This document shows positions 10,522-20,689 of a stretch of 64,000 nucleotides of DNA, piece after piece. Origin of the DNA: Podocnemis expansa. Lineage: Eukaryota; Chordata; Testudines; Podocnemididae. The DNA is taken from positions 8,711,207 through 8,775,206 of the forward strand of contig ML682024.1 in NCBI GenBank assembly GCA_007922195.1, read 5' to 3'. The notes beneath the pieces are model-generated. The model saw nothing but the letters and a program-made list of their open reading frames with translations, searched no databases and was not told the origin of the DNA. Made by a program: the position numbers and the translations under genes. Within the stretch, counting starts at the first letter, position 1; the number at the start of each line of letters is the position of its first letter.

Positions 10522-10724
10522 TGTAATGATCTTGAGGGTTCATTAAAGGCGATACTACTGAATGAGTAAGGAATAGAACTTTAATCATACAGACAGGTAT
10601 CCAAGTGTGTACCTGGGACCAGCCATGTTAGATCTTCTCTGGGGCACGTCTCCCAATTTACACAACACTGGCCCATGCTAGGGATGTCTCTAAATTCACA
10701 ACCTTCTACAAGCATATCACTACA
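10522..10724 (-). repeat. Gypsy-2 3' LTR
   Basis: It is 203 bp and differs from the 5' copy at roughly a dozen sites by eye (for example GGCGATACT against GACCATACT, and a one-base deletion in GGGATGTCTC). The adjacent minus-strand purine-rich AGCAGGGAAGA is a plausible polypurine tract. Confidence 0.92.
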
Positions 10725-10969
10725 TCTTCCCTGCTAAGGAAAAGAAGTAAACAGTTAGGTACATATAAAAGCTAGCTAATAATACATGCACTAACATCTA
10801 ACAACACATAACAGCTATCTTAAAAAAAAAAAAGAAAAAAAAGAAGAAACATGCAGAACAGTCCATAAACCCAGGATCTGAAATACCTAGAGAGGAGAGG
10901 TTACTAGCACATCACTCTCAAGTGAATCTTTTCCACACACTTCCCTTACATATCCTAGCAAGTCTCTAT

Positions 10970-11385
10970 GGCTGTGTTCACACAGCACTCTTATTTCGAA
11001 ACAACAGAGGTTGTTTCGAAATAAGAAATGCCATGGCCACACGACGCACGGCCATTTCGAAAGAAGCAAACCGCTTGTTTCGAAATGGCCGTGCTGCTTT
11101 TGAAATAAGCTAAACCTCGTTGGCTGTCGAAACAGGGTTGTTTCGAAACCAGAGGTTTCGAAACAGCCCTGTTCGGACATGTTGTTTCAGAACAAAGCGT
11201 TCCGAAACAACATGTCACCCTCCTCCCAGGGTGCTAAGCACACTGTGGACCTGCTATTTCGATGCCTTATTTCGAGGACAAAGTTTTTTGTCCTCGAAAT
11301 AAGTTTCGAAATAAAGAGTTATTTCGAAACAGCTTGTTTCGAAACCTCTTATTTCAAAACAAGCGCTCCCCGTGTGAACATAGCC
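10970..11385. mobile_element. MITE with TTTCGAAA-rich interior
   Basis: Terminal inverted repeats are GGCTGTGTTCACAC and GTGTGAACATAGCC. Inside, TTTCGAAA-type words recur more than fifteen times on both strands (TTATTTCGAAAC, GTTTCGAAAT). It carries no transposase and lies in the 3' untranslated part of Gypsy-2, so it is younger than that element. No clear TSD. Confidence 0.75.
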
Positions 11386-11415
11386 ATGAGTCTTTCTGGA
11401 TGTTTGATGACTCGA

Positions 11416-11628
11416 TTAGATCTTTTCATTCAGGTCTGAGTTCTCTTGTTCCCTAATGGTTTCATTATCATGTGTTGAAGATATCGGATCAGTCAGGGGA
11501 GGCATGCCAGAATCTACCTCAACTTGCACAGTGTTGGAACTTTCTGGAATATGCTGTAGATCCCATTGAAATGTGTCCCCTTGATCCATGTGGACCACGT
11601 AAGACTGTGGATGCAGCTGTTTTTTCAA
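11416..11628 (-). pseudogene. Gypsy-2 pol C-terminal tail
   Basis: An open minus-strand frame follows the integrase region, acidic and polar (DQGDTFQWDLQHIPESSNTV). A variable tail beyond the integrase core is usual in this group. The link to the core across 11630-11880 is frameshifted. Weakly diagnostic on its own; called by position. Confidence 0.45.
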
Positions 11629-11880
11629 TAGTACCTCTTTGTCCCCAGATATTAGAGGAGTGATTCCTCAGGCACACTCTATCACCTGGGTTAACAGATG
11701 GAAGATCACAAGCCCTTCTATCAAAATAATATTTCTGCTTCCATTTCTGGTATCTTTCATCTTCCGAATGTTAGCATTGTTCTGAGATTGCACCGATTTA
11801 TCAGTAATAGGTAACTTAGACCTGATCCTTCTTTCCATTAACAGCTGAGATGGAGAAAAGCCATTCTCCAGAGGTGTACG

Positions 11881-12440
11881 TCAGTAGACTGACAATGCTG
11901 TATACAGATCACCTACACTTTCAAAAGTCTTTTTCATCAGGTTCTTTACTGTCTTTATAGAGCTTTCCACTAGTCTGTTTGATTGGGGATGATTTGGACT
12001 GGAGGTTTCATGATGAAAATCCCAATCTGAGGCAAACTGCTTGAATTCTGCACTTGAAAATTGTGGCCCATTGTCGCTGAAGACCTCATCAGGAATTCCA
12101 TGTCTGGAGAAAATTCCGTTCATGCCAGTGATCACTGAATTATTATTAGTACTGTTCAGTGTGCAAATTTCTGGATATAAAGAGCAATAATCAGTGACTA
12201 TTAAGTAATCCTTGGAACACCAGGTAAATAAATCCACATCTGTCTTCTCATAAGGTCTCTGTGGAAGAGGATGGGGGTCTCAGTGTCTCTGCCTGCTGGC
12301 ATGGCCTGTATTTCAAGCATGAAAAGCAGTTTTTACCACATTGGTAATGTCATGATTAATCCATGGCCAATACATGACCTCTCGTGCTCATTCTTTGCAC
12401 TTCTCAATTCCTAAGTGACCTTCATGAATCTTCCGTAACA
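11881..12440 (-). pseudogene. Gypsy-2 integrase remnant
   Basis: Reading down the minus strand from 12440, an HHCC zinc-binding segment is visible (KIHEGHLGIEKCK, then a CxxC remnant). The catalytic core frame 11881-12237 follows with VTDYCS (first aspartate), FSDNGPQFSS (second aspartate) and NRLVESSIKTVK (glutamate), so all three catalytic residues are kept in the core. The zinc segment and core are separated by stops near 12240. Confidence 0.85.
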
Positions 12441-12447
12441 TTTCTTT

Positions 12448-12813
12448 TCAGAGGCTCCATGGAATTAAAACTTTACCACCTTTGAAAATCACCCCATCTA
12501 CCATAGTCAGTTCATGTCTGCAGTTCCAATAGTGTCTCATACTCAGAGAGCAACTGCTTATTATTTCAGGCCATCCTTTAATTATCACTTCTTTGAGGCA
12601 TCCCAATGATTCATCTTTCTCAATCTCTTCTCTTATGCGTTGCAGTCTTCTGTTAGTTATGGGATTTCCGCTCACAATCATAGCTACATAGGCTTGCACT
12701 TCTGTTTCCAGTGTCTTCTCAGGTACTATGGGTGCTACTGCTCTGGAAAGTGCATCTGCTGTGAACATAAATTTGCTCAGTTTGTAGGTCACCAATAAAT
12801 TGTATTTCTGCAA
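12448..12813 (-). pseudogene. Gypsy-2 RNase H C-terminus and integrase N-terminal linker
   Basis: The frame begins with the end of RNase H (TADALSRAV, the conserved DxLSR motif). It then runs into the connecting region (RLQRIREEIEKDESLG, WPEI) and a DGVIFKGGKVLIP strand that precedes the zinc finger in Gypsy integrases. The initial methionine is incidental: this is an internal part of pol. Confidence 0.75.
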
Positions 12814-12895
12814 TTAGATCATCATTCTTTGAATCCTTAAAGTACAGTCATTTAGTAGTTTGTTAAATAATGCAATCAAGGGCTTGTGATCTGTT

Positions 12896-13147
12896 TCAAC
12901 TTCCACTCTGTCCATAAATATACTGATTGAATCTCTCACAAGCAAACAAGATTCCTAAAAGCTCCTTCTCAATCTGTGCATATCTAGTCTCTGCATCAGT
13001 CAGTGATTTGGATGCGTATGCCACAGGTTGCCAGCAATCTTCATGTTTTTGTAAAATCATGGCACCCAACCCAGACTGTGATGCTTCCACTGAAAATTTA
13101 ACGGGCTTCTCTGGAGCAAAAAATTTCAAAACTGGTTCCTGTATCAC
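12896..13147 (-). pseudogene. Gypsy-2 RNase H N-terminal remnant
   Basis: The frame shows FSVEASQSGLGAMILQ, where the usual VDAS carries glutamate instead of the first catalytic aspartate. WQPVAYASKSLTDAETRYAQIEKELL follows, a hallmark of Ty3/Gypsy RNase H. It is offset by a frameshift from the reverse transcriptase frame that ends near 13156. Confidence 0.8.
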
Positions 13148-13155
13148 ATCTTGTT

Positions 13156-14490
13156 TTAAACTTCTCTAGATTCCTCCTGTGCAGCATCCCAGCACCATTC
13201 ATTTTTGTTCTGTAGGAGTTGTCTCAAAGGTGTCATCTTGGCAGAAAGATTGGGTATGAATTTTCCAAGATAGTTAACCATTCCCAGGAACTGCTGGACA
13301 TCTTTCTTTGACTGGGGATGTGGCATCATTTCAATGGCTGAAATCTTCCTCTTATCTGGTTTTACACCTTCATGGGAAACAATGGCCCCTATAAAAGTCA
13401 GGTCTCTAACTCCTAACACACATTTGTCCTCATTTAGTTTGAGGTTTGTGGCTCTAGTTGCATCCAAAACTTGCTGAAGTTGACGATCATGCTCCTCTTT
13501 TGTAGAGCCCCAGATGATGATGTCATCCATGGAGGTGTCCACACCACTAATATGTTCATAGATCATGTGTACAGTTTTGTGATAAACCTCTGGTGCTGAA
13601 GCTATACTGAAGGGTAAGCGTAAAAATCTGTATCTTCCAAAAGGAGTATTAAATGCGCATAATTTCAAGCTTTCCTCTGTTAATTGTAGCTGCCAAAATC
13701 CAGAGGATGCATCCAATTTATTGAAATATTGAGCATTTGCAAACTGAGCCATAATCTCTTCTCTAGTTGGTAGTTTGAAATGTTCTCTTTGTATAGCTCT
13801 GTTGAGGTCTCTGGGATCTAAGCATATGCATAGCTGGCCATTACTTTTTTGCACTATGACTAGGGAGCTCACCCATTCCATTGGCTCCTCTATTTTTTGT
13901 ATTACTTGCATTGCTTCCATCCTTTCAAGCTCCGCCTTGAGTTTATCATGGAGTGCAAATGGCACCTTTCTACATGGATGATTAACTGGAGGGGTCTGCT
14001 TGTTTATGTGGATTGTACGTTCACTTTGCAAGCAACCCAATCCCCGAAACAGGTCCTGATATTCTTCCAGGAGTGCCTCATAGCCAGATACAGCCCTATC
14101 TTGTAGTGAGAGAACCCTTTTTACTAGATTCAGTTTCTCACAGGCGGCTAGACCCAAAATTGGTGTCACCTCCTGTGGCACTACAATGAAAGGCAGCCTA
14201 TACATGGCGATCTTATGGTTAACACTAGCGAAGCAACATCCCTGCACAGGTATATTTGTTCTGGAATACCCAGTTACTTTTATGTTTGTTGGTCCCAGCT
14301 TGGGTCTTATTCTCAGTCTCTCATAATCCCATTCAGACAAAATGTTAACCTGAGCTCTTGTGTCTAGTTTCAGTGGAATGATTGTTCCATTCACTGACGT
14401 AAGCAGTATCCAGTCCCTCTCACTAGGTTTGCTTGATCCCAGTACATCTACAAAATGCTCCTCAGGCTCACTGTCAGTAACTAAATGCAC
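13156..14490 (-). pseudogene. Gypsy-2 protease and reverse transcriptase
   Basis: This is the longest open frame in the window, 444 codons. Residues about 1-120 are an aspartic protease with LDTRAQVNILS, so the DTGA motif has arginine for glycine. Residues about 170-440 are reverse transcriptase: CLDPRDLNRAI, the FNKLDASSGFWQLQL block with the first catalytic aspartate, and TSMDDIIIWG with both later aspartates but serine for the usual tyrosine of YxDD. The end is QQFLGMVNYLGKFIPNLS. The methionine at the start lies inside the zinc-knuckle to protease linker, so the true frame would come from gag-pol. Long openness suggests a younger element than Gypsy-1. Confidence 0.9.
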
Positions 14491-14598
14491 TTGATTTTTG
14501 CATTTTTTGGATCTGCAGCAGTTTGCAAAATAATTAAGTTTCCCACAGTTATGACAGAGTTTCCCATAGGCAAAACACTGTTTGGGTCCACGCCATGA

Positions 14599-15255
14599 TC
14601 AACACTTGCCACAAGACTGTCTGGACTCAGTCTTCCTGATAGCAGGGGTTGGTTCCACATTGTGATTTGAAAAACTCTGGCTATATGGTGTTTGTCTAAG
14701 TGCATGCACTGTCCCTTCTGGTGAATTCAGCTCTTTTACTTGTGTTTTTACCATTTCAGTGGCCCTACACATTTGAAGGGTTTCATTCAAAGAGATCTCT
14801 CCCTCTCTGAGCAGTCTTTCTCTTAACACATTGTAATGCCACAAATGAGTCTGTCTTTTGACCAGAGACTCTGCCAAGCCACCCAAGTTACAGCCTTTAC
14901 TAAGTTTCCTTAATTCTGTAACATATTGGTCTATGGTGTTATCCAGTTTTTGCATGCATGTAAAAAATGTATGCCTCTCAAAAGTCACATTCATTTTTGG
15001 CAAGCAATATTCCTCAAACTTAGGCAGTATAGTGTTTAAATTCATGCTTTCATCATCTTGAAACTCAAAGTTATTATATACATCCAGTGCCTCCTCCGCA
15101 ACAACATGCAAAAATATAGATGATTTCTGGTTTTCATCTTTGTTCTGCACTCCAATGGCAGACAAATACAACAGAAATCGCTGCTTAACCTTTAGCCAGT
15201 TTTCTGCAACATTACCAGACATTTGGAGAGGTGAAGGAGCCTGTAAAACATCCAT
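14599..15255 (-). pseudogene. Gypsy-2 gag
   Basis: The start is taken at the ATG at 15255 (MDVLQAPSPLQMSGN). The upstream extension of the frame to 15270 needs a GTG. About 219 codons encode a Gypsy capsid: NWLKVKQRFLLYL, KSSIFLHVVAEEALDVYNNFEF, LPKFEEYCLPKMNVTFERH and a LLREGEISLNETLQMCRATE block. The frame ends after QSCGKC at 14599. In the next frame a CHNCGKLNYFANCC zinc knuckle is seen near 14530-14575 with tyrosine for the histidine, so the nucleocapsid is cut off by a frameshift and altered. Confidence 0.85.
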
Positions 15256-15377
15256 TGTTAGAGCTGACACTTACTTGCTGTAGTCTTTCTTTGTTTTCAG
15301 AGATCCCTCATGTTTTTCTGTTTTCAGGTGCAAATGCAGGAATTTTCCTCCAAGTCTTTTTAGTTCCCAAACTCATT

Positions 15378-15395
15378 CACCATCTTCTGACACCA
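15378..15395 (-). promoter_or_regulatory. Gypsy-2 primer-binding site
   Basis: Directly inside the 5' LTR, the minus strand reads TGGTGTCAGAAG before diverging. Twelve bases match the complement of vertebrate tRNA-Leu 3' ends (with CCA), so a tRNA-Leu primer is likely. Confidence 0.6.
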
Positions 15396-15599
15396 TGTAA
15401 TGATCTTGAGGGTTCATTAAAGACCATACTACTGAATGAGTAAGGAATAGAACTTTAATCATACAGACAGGTATCCAAGTGTTTACCTGGGAGCAGCCAT
15501 GTTAGATCTTCTCTGGGGCACATCTCCCAATTTACACAACACTCGCCCATTCTAGGGAGTGTCTCTAAATTCACAACCTTCTACAAGCATATCACTACA
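15396..15599 (-). repeat. Gypsy-2 5' LTR
   Basis: The 204-bp partner of 10522-10724. It is followed at 15600 by the second CCAGG copy of the TSD, which fixes the element boundary. Confidence 0.92.
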
Positions 15600-15813
15600 C
15601 CAGGATGGGAATTCCCAGTGCCAGAGCAAGGCAAGAGGCAGAGCAGCCTGGGTGGTGTGAAATCTTATCCTGTCCCCACCTGGGAGCAGAATGGGTCAGG
15701 TCCAACAATAGCTGGGGCATGTTTCCTGCACTGCGGCCCCTCATTGCAGCCTGGGAGGTATTAACCATCGCTGGTCTCTCCTTACAAGTCCCTGCCTTGG
15801 ATGCCCGATGGTG

Positions 15814-15874
15814 ATGTGGTGTCAGCTCTGTGCAGCCTTGTGGATCCTCCTCCTGTCACCATGTTCTCTCTCTG
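15814..15874 (+). CDS. Candidate signal-peptide exon (orphan)
   Basis: ATG at 15814 opens 20 codons plus one base before a GT donor (GTAAAA), phase 1. The encoded MWCQLCAALWILLLSPCSLS has a hydrophobic core typical of a leader, and the phase matches the Ig-receptor leader exons nearby. It lies 210 bp outside Gypsy-2. The following intron would contain the PLE at 15900-16102. No mini-exon or Ig exon could be linked to it, so it could be a remnant or a chance hydrophobic stretch. Confidence 0.35.
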
Positions 15875-15899
15875 GTAAAAGAGTTTGATTTACTTATTT

Positions 15900-16102
15900 A
15901 GAAAAAGAAAACAAGGAGTTGTGTGGCACTTTAAGACTAACAGATTTATTTTTTGCATGAGCTTTCGTGGGAGAAGATCCCACTTCCTCAGATCTTCTCC
16001 CACAAAAGCTCATGCAAAAAAAAATCTGTTAGTCTTAAAGTGCCACGCAACGCCTTGTTGTTTTTTTACTGGACTAGACTAACACGGCTATCCCTTTGGA
16101 AA
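15900..16102 (+). mobile_element. PLE with inverted 5' fragment and 15-bp TSD
   Basis: The 203-bp insert is flanked by TTGATTTACTTATTT at 15885-15899 and 16103-16117. Its left half is the PLE 3' end in reverse (GTGGCACTTTAAGACTAACA). Its right half is the same end forward (TGTTAGTCTTAAAGTGCCAC). On the minus strand, 15963-15991 reads CTGAGGA, GTGGG, loop, CCCAC, GAAA: a hammerhead core with a perfect five-pair stem II. Insertions carrying an inverted 5' fragment are known for Penelope-like elements. Confidence 0.8.
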
Positions 16103-16117
16103 TTGATTTACTTATTT

Positions 16118-16474
16118 GTCTCCCTGTCCCCCAGTATGCTGCCCCCTACAGGGCTGTGATGGGGGCTCTGAACCCAGTGACTGTTCTTCCCCAGGACTCC
16201 CTCAGTCCTGCAAAGCAAAAATGGACAGGCCCAGAAAGGCTGTGGGGATGAGATGATATTAAGGCGACTGGGGCATGTCATAACTCTGGATGGCAGGATT
16301 GTCAGATTTTGTAGCAAGTCACCTAGCTCTTGCTGCCCATGAGACAGGCTTCCAAAACCCTGCAACTCTGATCTCTTCATGTCCTACCACGCGACCCAAA
16401 GACATTGCAGTGCTGGACCTGCTTCACTGGGGAACTAGATTCCCATGGCCTGCAACACTGAGATCTTCACATCT
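16118..16474. other. Unassigned sequence inside the spacer
   Basis: Continuation of the sequence interrupted by the PLE. A pyrimidine-rich TCCCTGTCCCCCAG at 16119-16133 looks like a splice acceptor, but the following frame is not recognisably Ig-like. Confidence 0.3.
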
Positions 16475-16917
16475 GACCGCTGGTGACTGGATATGCTGCA
16501 ACCTGAGAATCAACAATGTGTGGCCCTGAGATGACAGCTGAGAGCTCAGCAATGAACACATGCCAAAGCCACTGTCCTGGATGGTGACCTCCCAGTACCT
16601 GCACAGGGCACAGCTCACATGGGAGGGCAGATGGTTTTGAGGCTGCCTGGCCACTCTGCATGGAGCAGGAGCTACCTTTTCTCACTGGCTCTGAGTCCTT
16701 CAGTACCTGGTGCTACATTTAGATGCCAGCAATTCAGACAAGAACAAAATGTGATAGATGGAGTCCCCAAGAAACTGAAATGTCTAATTTTCATTCACTT
16801 ACAACACAAAGTAAGTGCCTAGCTTACCTAGGAGCTCTAGTGAATCCCACTAGGAGCCCGGCTGCATCAATAGGTAGCTAAATACCTTTGTCACACCAGC
16901 CCCAGTGTAAAGAGAGG

Positions 16918-17390
16918 CAGTGTGGCCTAGCAGGCAGAGCAGTAGCCTGATACTCATACATCCTGGCTTCTGTTCCTGCCTCTGCCTTGCTGGGCAACCT
17001 TTGGTCATTTTGCTCCTAAATTCCTGTGCCTCTGTTTCCCTCTTGCATAAATCACTTTGGGTATGTCTACACTAGGGACTTAAGGAGGCTTACGTTGACT
17101 TATGCAACTCCCTGGGCACATTTGGAGTTCCTTAAGTAAACTTAAAGACTTGCTTAAGTCGACTTAATAACTCCTGCCCTTAAAGTCGATTTTAAGGGTT
17201 AAGTTGACTTTATTAAGTTGACTTAATTCAATGTGCCCATTAAAACTGACTTAATTATGTTAACATAGTGCAATAGAGCCTTTTAAGTTGACTTTATAAA
17301 GTAAACTTAAGCCAGGGGACCTTTAAGTAGACCTTATTAAATTGACTTACCTGGGCCTGGTAGTGTAGACATACTCCAGAATTTTATGGA
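16918..17390 (+). repeat. MIR-type SINE split by a MITE
   Basis: A tRNA-like GTGTGGCCTAGCAGGCAGAG head, CTGCCTCTGCCTTGCTGGGC body and TGTGCCTCTGTTTCCC are visible up to CACTTT at 17058. The tail resumes after 17377 with GAATTTTATGG. Its unoccupied counterpart is at 4018-4190. Confidence 0.65.
17059..17377. mobile_element. MITE with AAGTCGACTTAA-type interior
   Basis: Terminal inverted repeats are GGGTATGTCTACACTA and TAGTGTAGACATACTCC. The interior repeats TTAAGTTGACTT and AAGTCGACTTAA-like palindromes in both halves. It is absent from the mirror arm, so it arrived after the duplication or was lost there. No transposase. Confidence 0.75.
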
Positions 17391-17934
17391 GGACCTAAGT
17401 GGAGTTATTATTAAACCCTCCAGCCAGCCAGGCCAGGCCAGTGTTTAATAGGATGGGCTTGGCTGAGACCTCTGTCACTAAATCGAGGGAGGTTTTTTAG
17501 TGATGTATTTGATATGTGTTTAATTCTCAGGCTTCCCACCCTAAATAGAGACGCTGTGGCCAAGGTGAGTGTGCAAGGGACAGGAAATGGGGAGCAGTGA
17601 TGATCGGACAGGACAGGCTGGAGTAGAGCAGAGAAGGGATGCGGTCTCTGTGCTGCCTCAGCTATACAGCTCAGTCAGAGACTCAAAGCAGTGACAGCAT
17701 CTGGATTCGCAGACCAGCTTTATGGGGCTGGAGGACACTGTGAGTGGGGAGAGGGTCTTTCTGCCTGAGGGGCAGAAGGGAGACAGAAGCATGTGGAAAC
17801 TAGGGATGTCCTCTGCCCACACCTTATGGATTGGAGGGAACAGGACAGAGAGACTGTGGATTGTTGCATCCTGACTGTCAAGAGTAGAAGCTGCTGAGTC
17901 GTTTCATCCCTCTCAGTTCCCTTCCACCACTACA

Positions 17935-20414
17935 ATGATCCTGTCTCTGTGCTTCTTGCTGTCTGGTGAGTACCTGGGAACCCTGGGCTACGTCATGACA
18001 TTGATAGGACACAGAACTGAGGGCAGCCCCTGGTGCAGGCAGTCGGCAAGGAATGTTTTGTGGCAGAGATTTGGTCTGTTGGGATGGTTGAAAGAGAGGG
18101 ACCATCCCAAAGCCGTACAGGGCCAGTACTTAGGGCTGGGTATGTGCCGGGGCTAGCAGTCAGCCCAGGCCATGGTTACAGTCACAGCCTCACAGAGCTT
18201 AAGGCCAGGACTAGCCCATCCAGCCCGACAACCTGATAGCCCAGAGCAGAGACTGTGTCCCAGTTTCCTGCACTGAACCAGTAGACTGTGTTTGACAAGC
18301 ATTTCCCAGAAAGGCCCCAGCCTGGATTTGTCTCCCTCACTCCCTTGGGAGCCTGGCCCAGTGGCTGCTCACTGCATTGTGAGAAGCTGCTGCCTCCTTT
18401 CTCACTGCAGTTCCCCCAGGTTCAGTGTCCAGGCTGTAGGTCTGCTTCTGCCTGTCCCTGCTGCATTAAAGAGCCCCTCAGTGTCTGGGGTTTTTTGTCC
18501 CAGAAGGGGCTTTGGCACAGCTGCACACAGGGAGCTCCTCTGGCCTCTCACAGTGAGATGTCTTTACCAGCCCTTGAGAGTTTTTTCTGGCTCTGTTCAG
18601 CACCCTCTGCACTTTTCCAACGTCCTTTAAACTGGGGACCCCAGCAGCAGATGCAGAGTCCAGTATCAGACTCACCAATGCCACATGCTGGGGTAAAATC
18701 CTCTCCCTGCTCCTTCTCAGGGCTCCCCTCATTTGATAACCCACGACCACATGAGCCTTGTTGCCCCAGTGTCACCCTGGGAGCTCATCGAATTGGTCAT
18801 CCACTTAAATCCTTTCCTGGGTCCCTGCTTTCCTAGCATTAGGCTGCTAGTCTCGCTGATGGAGTATCTTACTGCCAGCCCTCACTGCAAGATGTGACCT
18901 TGCACATGGAGTCAGGGTGAGCTGGGCTCAGGGATGGAAACTCATGAGACTGCAGCTTAGCCTGGAGGCAAAGACCAGGTAGGGCTGTTGCCATTAGAGG
19001 CTCGTGGATTATGGGGGTCCAGCCCCAGGGCTCCCTGTTACCAGTGGGCGAGAGACACTGACCTGGGATCCAGGCTGGGTTCTGGTTCTGGATTCCCCAC
19101 CCCCCAGTTAAGGGGTACTGGGTTTGGGGCTTAGGGTCAAACTCATCAAAGGGCTGGGCCCAAGTCACACAGTTGAATCCAACCCCAGATTTGTTTTCAG
19201 CAGGGGTTGGAATCAGGAAGTCACAGGGGACCCAGGAGTCAGGACTTTACACAGTGCATGGCACAGCTATATGGAGCAGGTGGGGGTTTTCTGACGAGAT
19301 GTGTGGCGCTGGAGCAAGACCTGTGCTCATGGGGGGCACAGACCCACTCAGACTGTCCAGGCATCTCACAGCTGGGGAGATTCTAGCCCAGCAGTAACCA
19401 CATGTCACTTTTCTGTCCCCAGGGTTCAGTCCTAGCAGGCAGGAGATCTGCTCAGTTCCTGGTGAGTCCACCTGTCTGTCTGTCCTCGGCCTATCCTGAG
19501 CATTTACCCCTCCTTCTCCAGGCTAGCCAGCAACTAAGCCTGGGCTGTACCCTGCTCAGCACAGTGCAGTGGAGCAGGAAGGCAGTCAGATCTGCATGGG
19601 ACCTAAGTGGGATGCGCAAATCTCATGGCTAACCCTTCCCTGCTCTGCTGACTTTCAGCTCTGCTCTGATCCAAGGCCTATGTGACACAGAGGTGAGAGA
19701 GTTACATCCATTGCCTGTCCCACCCCTGGGGTACCAGCCCTGCAAAGCAGAAAACGCCACGGCTGTGATCCCAAACCATTTACCTTTACAGAGCACTGAC
19801 TCCCGGCCCCTCATAGCTCTCCCAGCCATACTGTCCCAGCTAGGTCAGCCCAGTACATGCATTGGTGCCCTGTGTTCTAGGACATGCCTGTCAGCAGGCA
19901 ATGGGAGCCCAGCCCAATTGAACCTCTGGGCTCTTCTGCAATCCAAATGATCTTGCTTAATAAAATTTCTTGTCCCCTCATTTGCCCAGCTGGGCTGGAA
20001 TCAGAGCATTCACCTGACCACCAAGGTAGCACATCCCCAACGATAGGTTACCTCCTGCCCACTGACAGCGCTGGGCACTCCAATGTCTCACTCACAGCTG
20101 TGACCCATTCTACTTCCTAGGCACTCTCTGTGCTCCCAGTCTCTACCTGAATCAGACGTCCATTTGACCAGGGGTCTCTGTGCGGCTCCAGTGCTCCATG
20201 CTCTCCCGCATCCTGGCCACTTGTGCCATCTTCTGTAAGGGCAGGGAGGAGATTTCTTCCCAAAAGGGCTTATTTCAGAGAGCCACCTACAACTATGACC
20301 ATGTGGTGTCAGAGGACAGCTCTGGGAATTACTCCTGTGGGTACGAGGTCAAGGACAGCAACAACCATGTGATCAAATCTGAGCTCAGCCCTGCCTAGCA
20401 CCTCAGCATCACCA
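17935..20414 (+). pseudogene. Ig-superfamily receptor pseudogene (mirror copy)
   Basis: Three plus-strand exons match those at 1957-3469: 17935-17965 (leader, MILSLCFLLS), 19423-19461 (39-nt mini-exon, GFSPSRQEICSVP) and 20121-20414 (294-nt Ig exon). All splice sites are intact (GTGAGT, CCCCAG, GTGAGT, TTCCTAG, GTAAGT) and lengths are identical. The Ig exon has in-frame TGA at 20165-20167, where the left copy has CGA, and TAG at 20396-20398, where it has CAG. Both are C-to-T changes. Both cysteine codons remain. With no indel and good splice sites, loss of coding looks relatively recent compared with the duplication. A truncated secreted leader peptide is all it could make. Confidence 0.75.
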
Positions 20415-20689
20415 GTAAGTGAGGGGGGGGAGAGAGAGAGACAGATCCTATTGTAGCTCATCCCTGCCCAGCAACTTGGCATCACAGGAAAGGGGGGTAA
20501 GCAGCAGATTGAGACTAACAGTTAAATAACAGACTCTGACAATCCAAATGTTGAAGTTCATTGATTTTCAAAGTCTAGAACAAAAACTTTCCAAAAAAAT
20601 CTCTTTCTTTCAAATTTGTCACAGGGACCCACCCACCCCCCAAACCCTGTATTGCATCCACCTTAGCTCAAACAGCACGGTCCAGGCAG

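Larger units (their letters stand above)
10522..15599 (-). mobile_element. Gypsy-2: full-length Ty3/Gypsy retrotransposon
   Basis: The element is bounded by two directly repeated LTRs (10522-10724 and 15396-15599) starting TGTAATGATC and ending CACTACA. It is flanked by a perfect 5-bp duplication, CCAGG, at 10517-10521 and 15600-15604. On the minus strand the internal order is primer-binding site, gag, protease, reverse transcriptase, RNase H, integrase. All reading frames have at least one break and several catalytic residues are changed. A MITE (10970-11385) sits between integrase tail and 3' LTR. A shorter LTR of the same family, also with a 5-bp TSD, is at 55017-55154. Confidence 0.93.

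Noticed and set aside
16118..16300. A second exon following the candidate leader at 15814
   Set aside because: A pyrimidine tract and AG exist, but the frame after it has no Ig or other domain pattern, and without the PLE the intron would be too short.
18288..18836. A 182-codon plus-strand frame
   Set aside because: Lies in intron 1 of the pseudogene, partly in a CR1-like fragment; no domain, poor start context and no splice logic.
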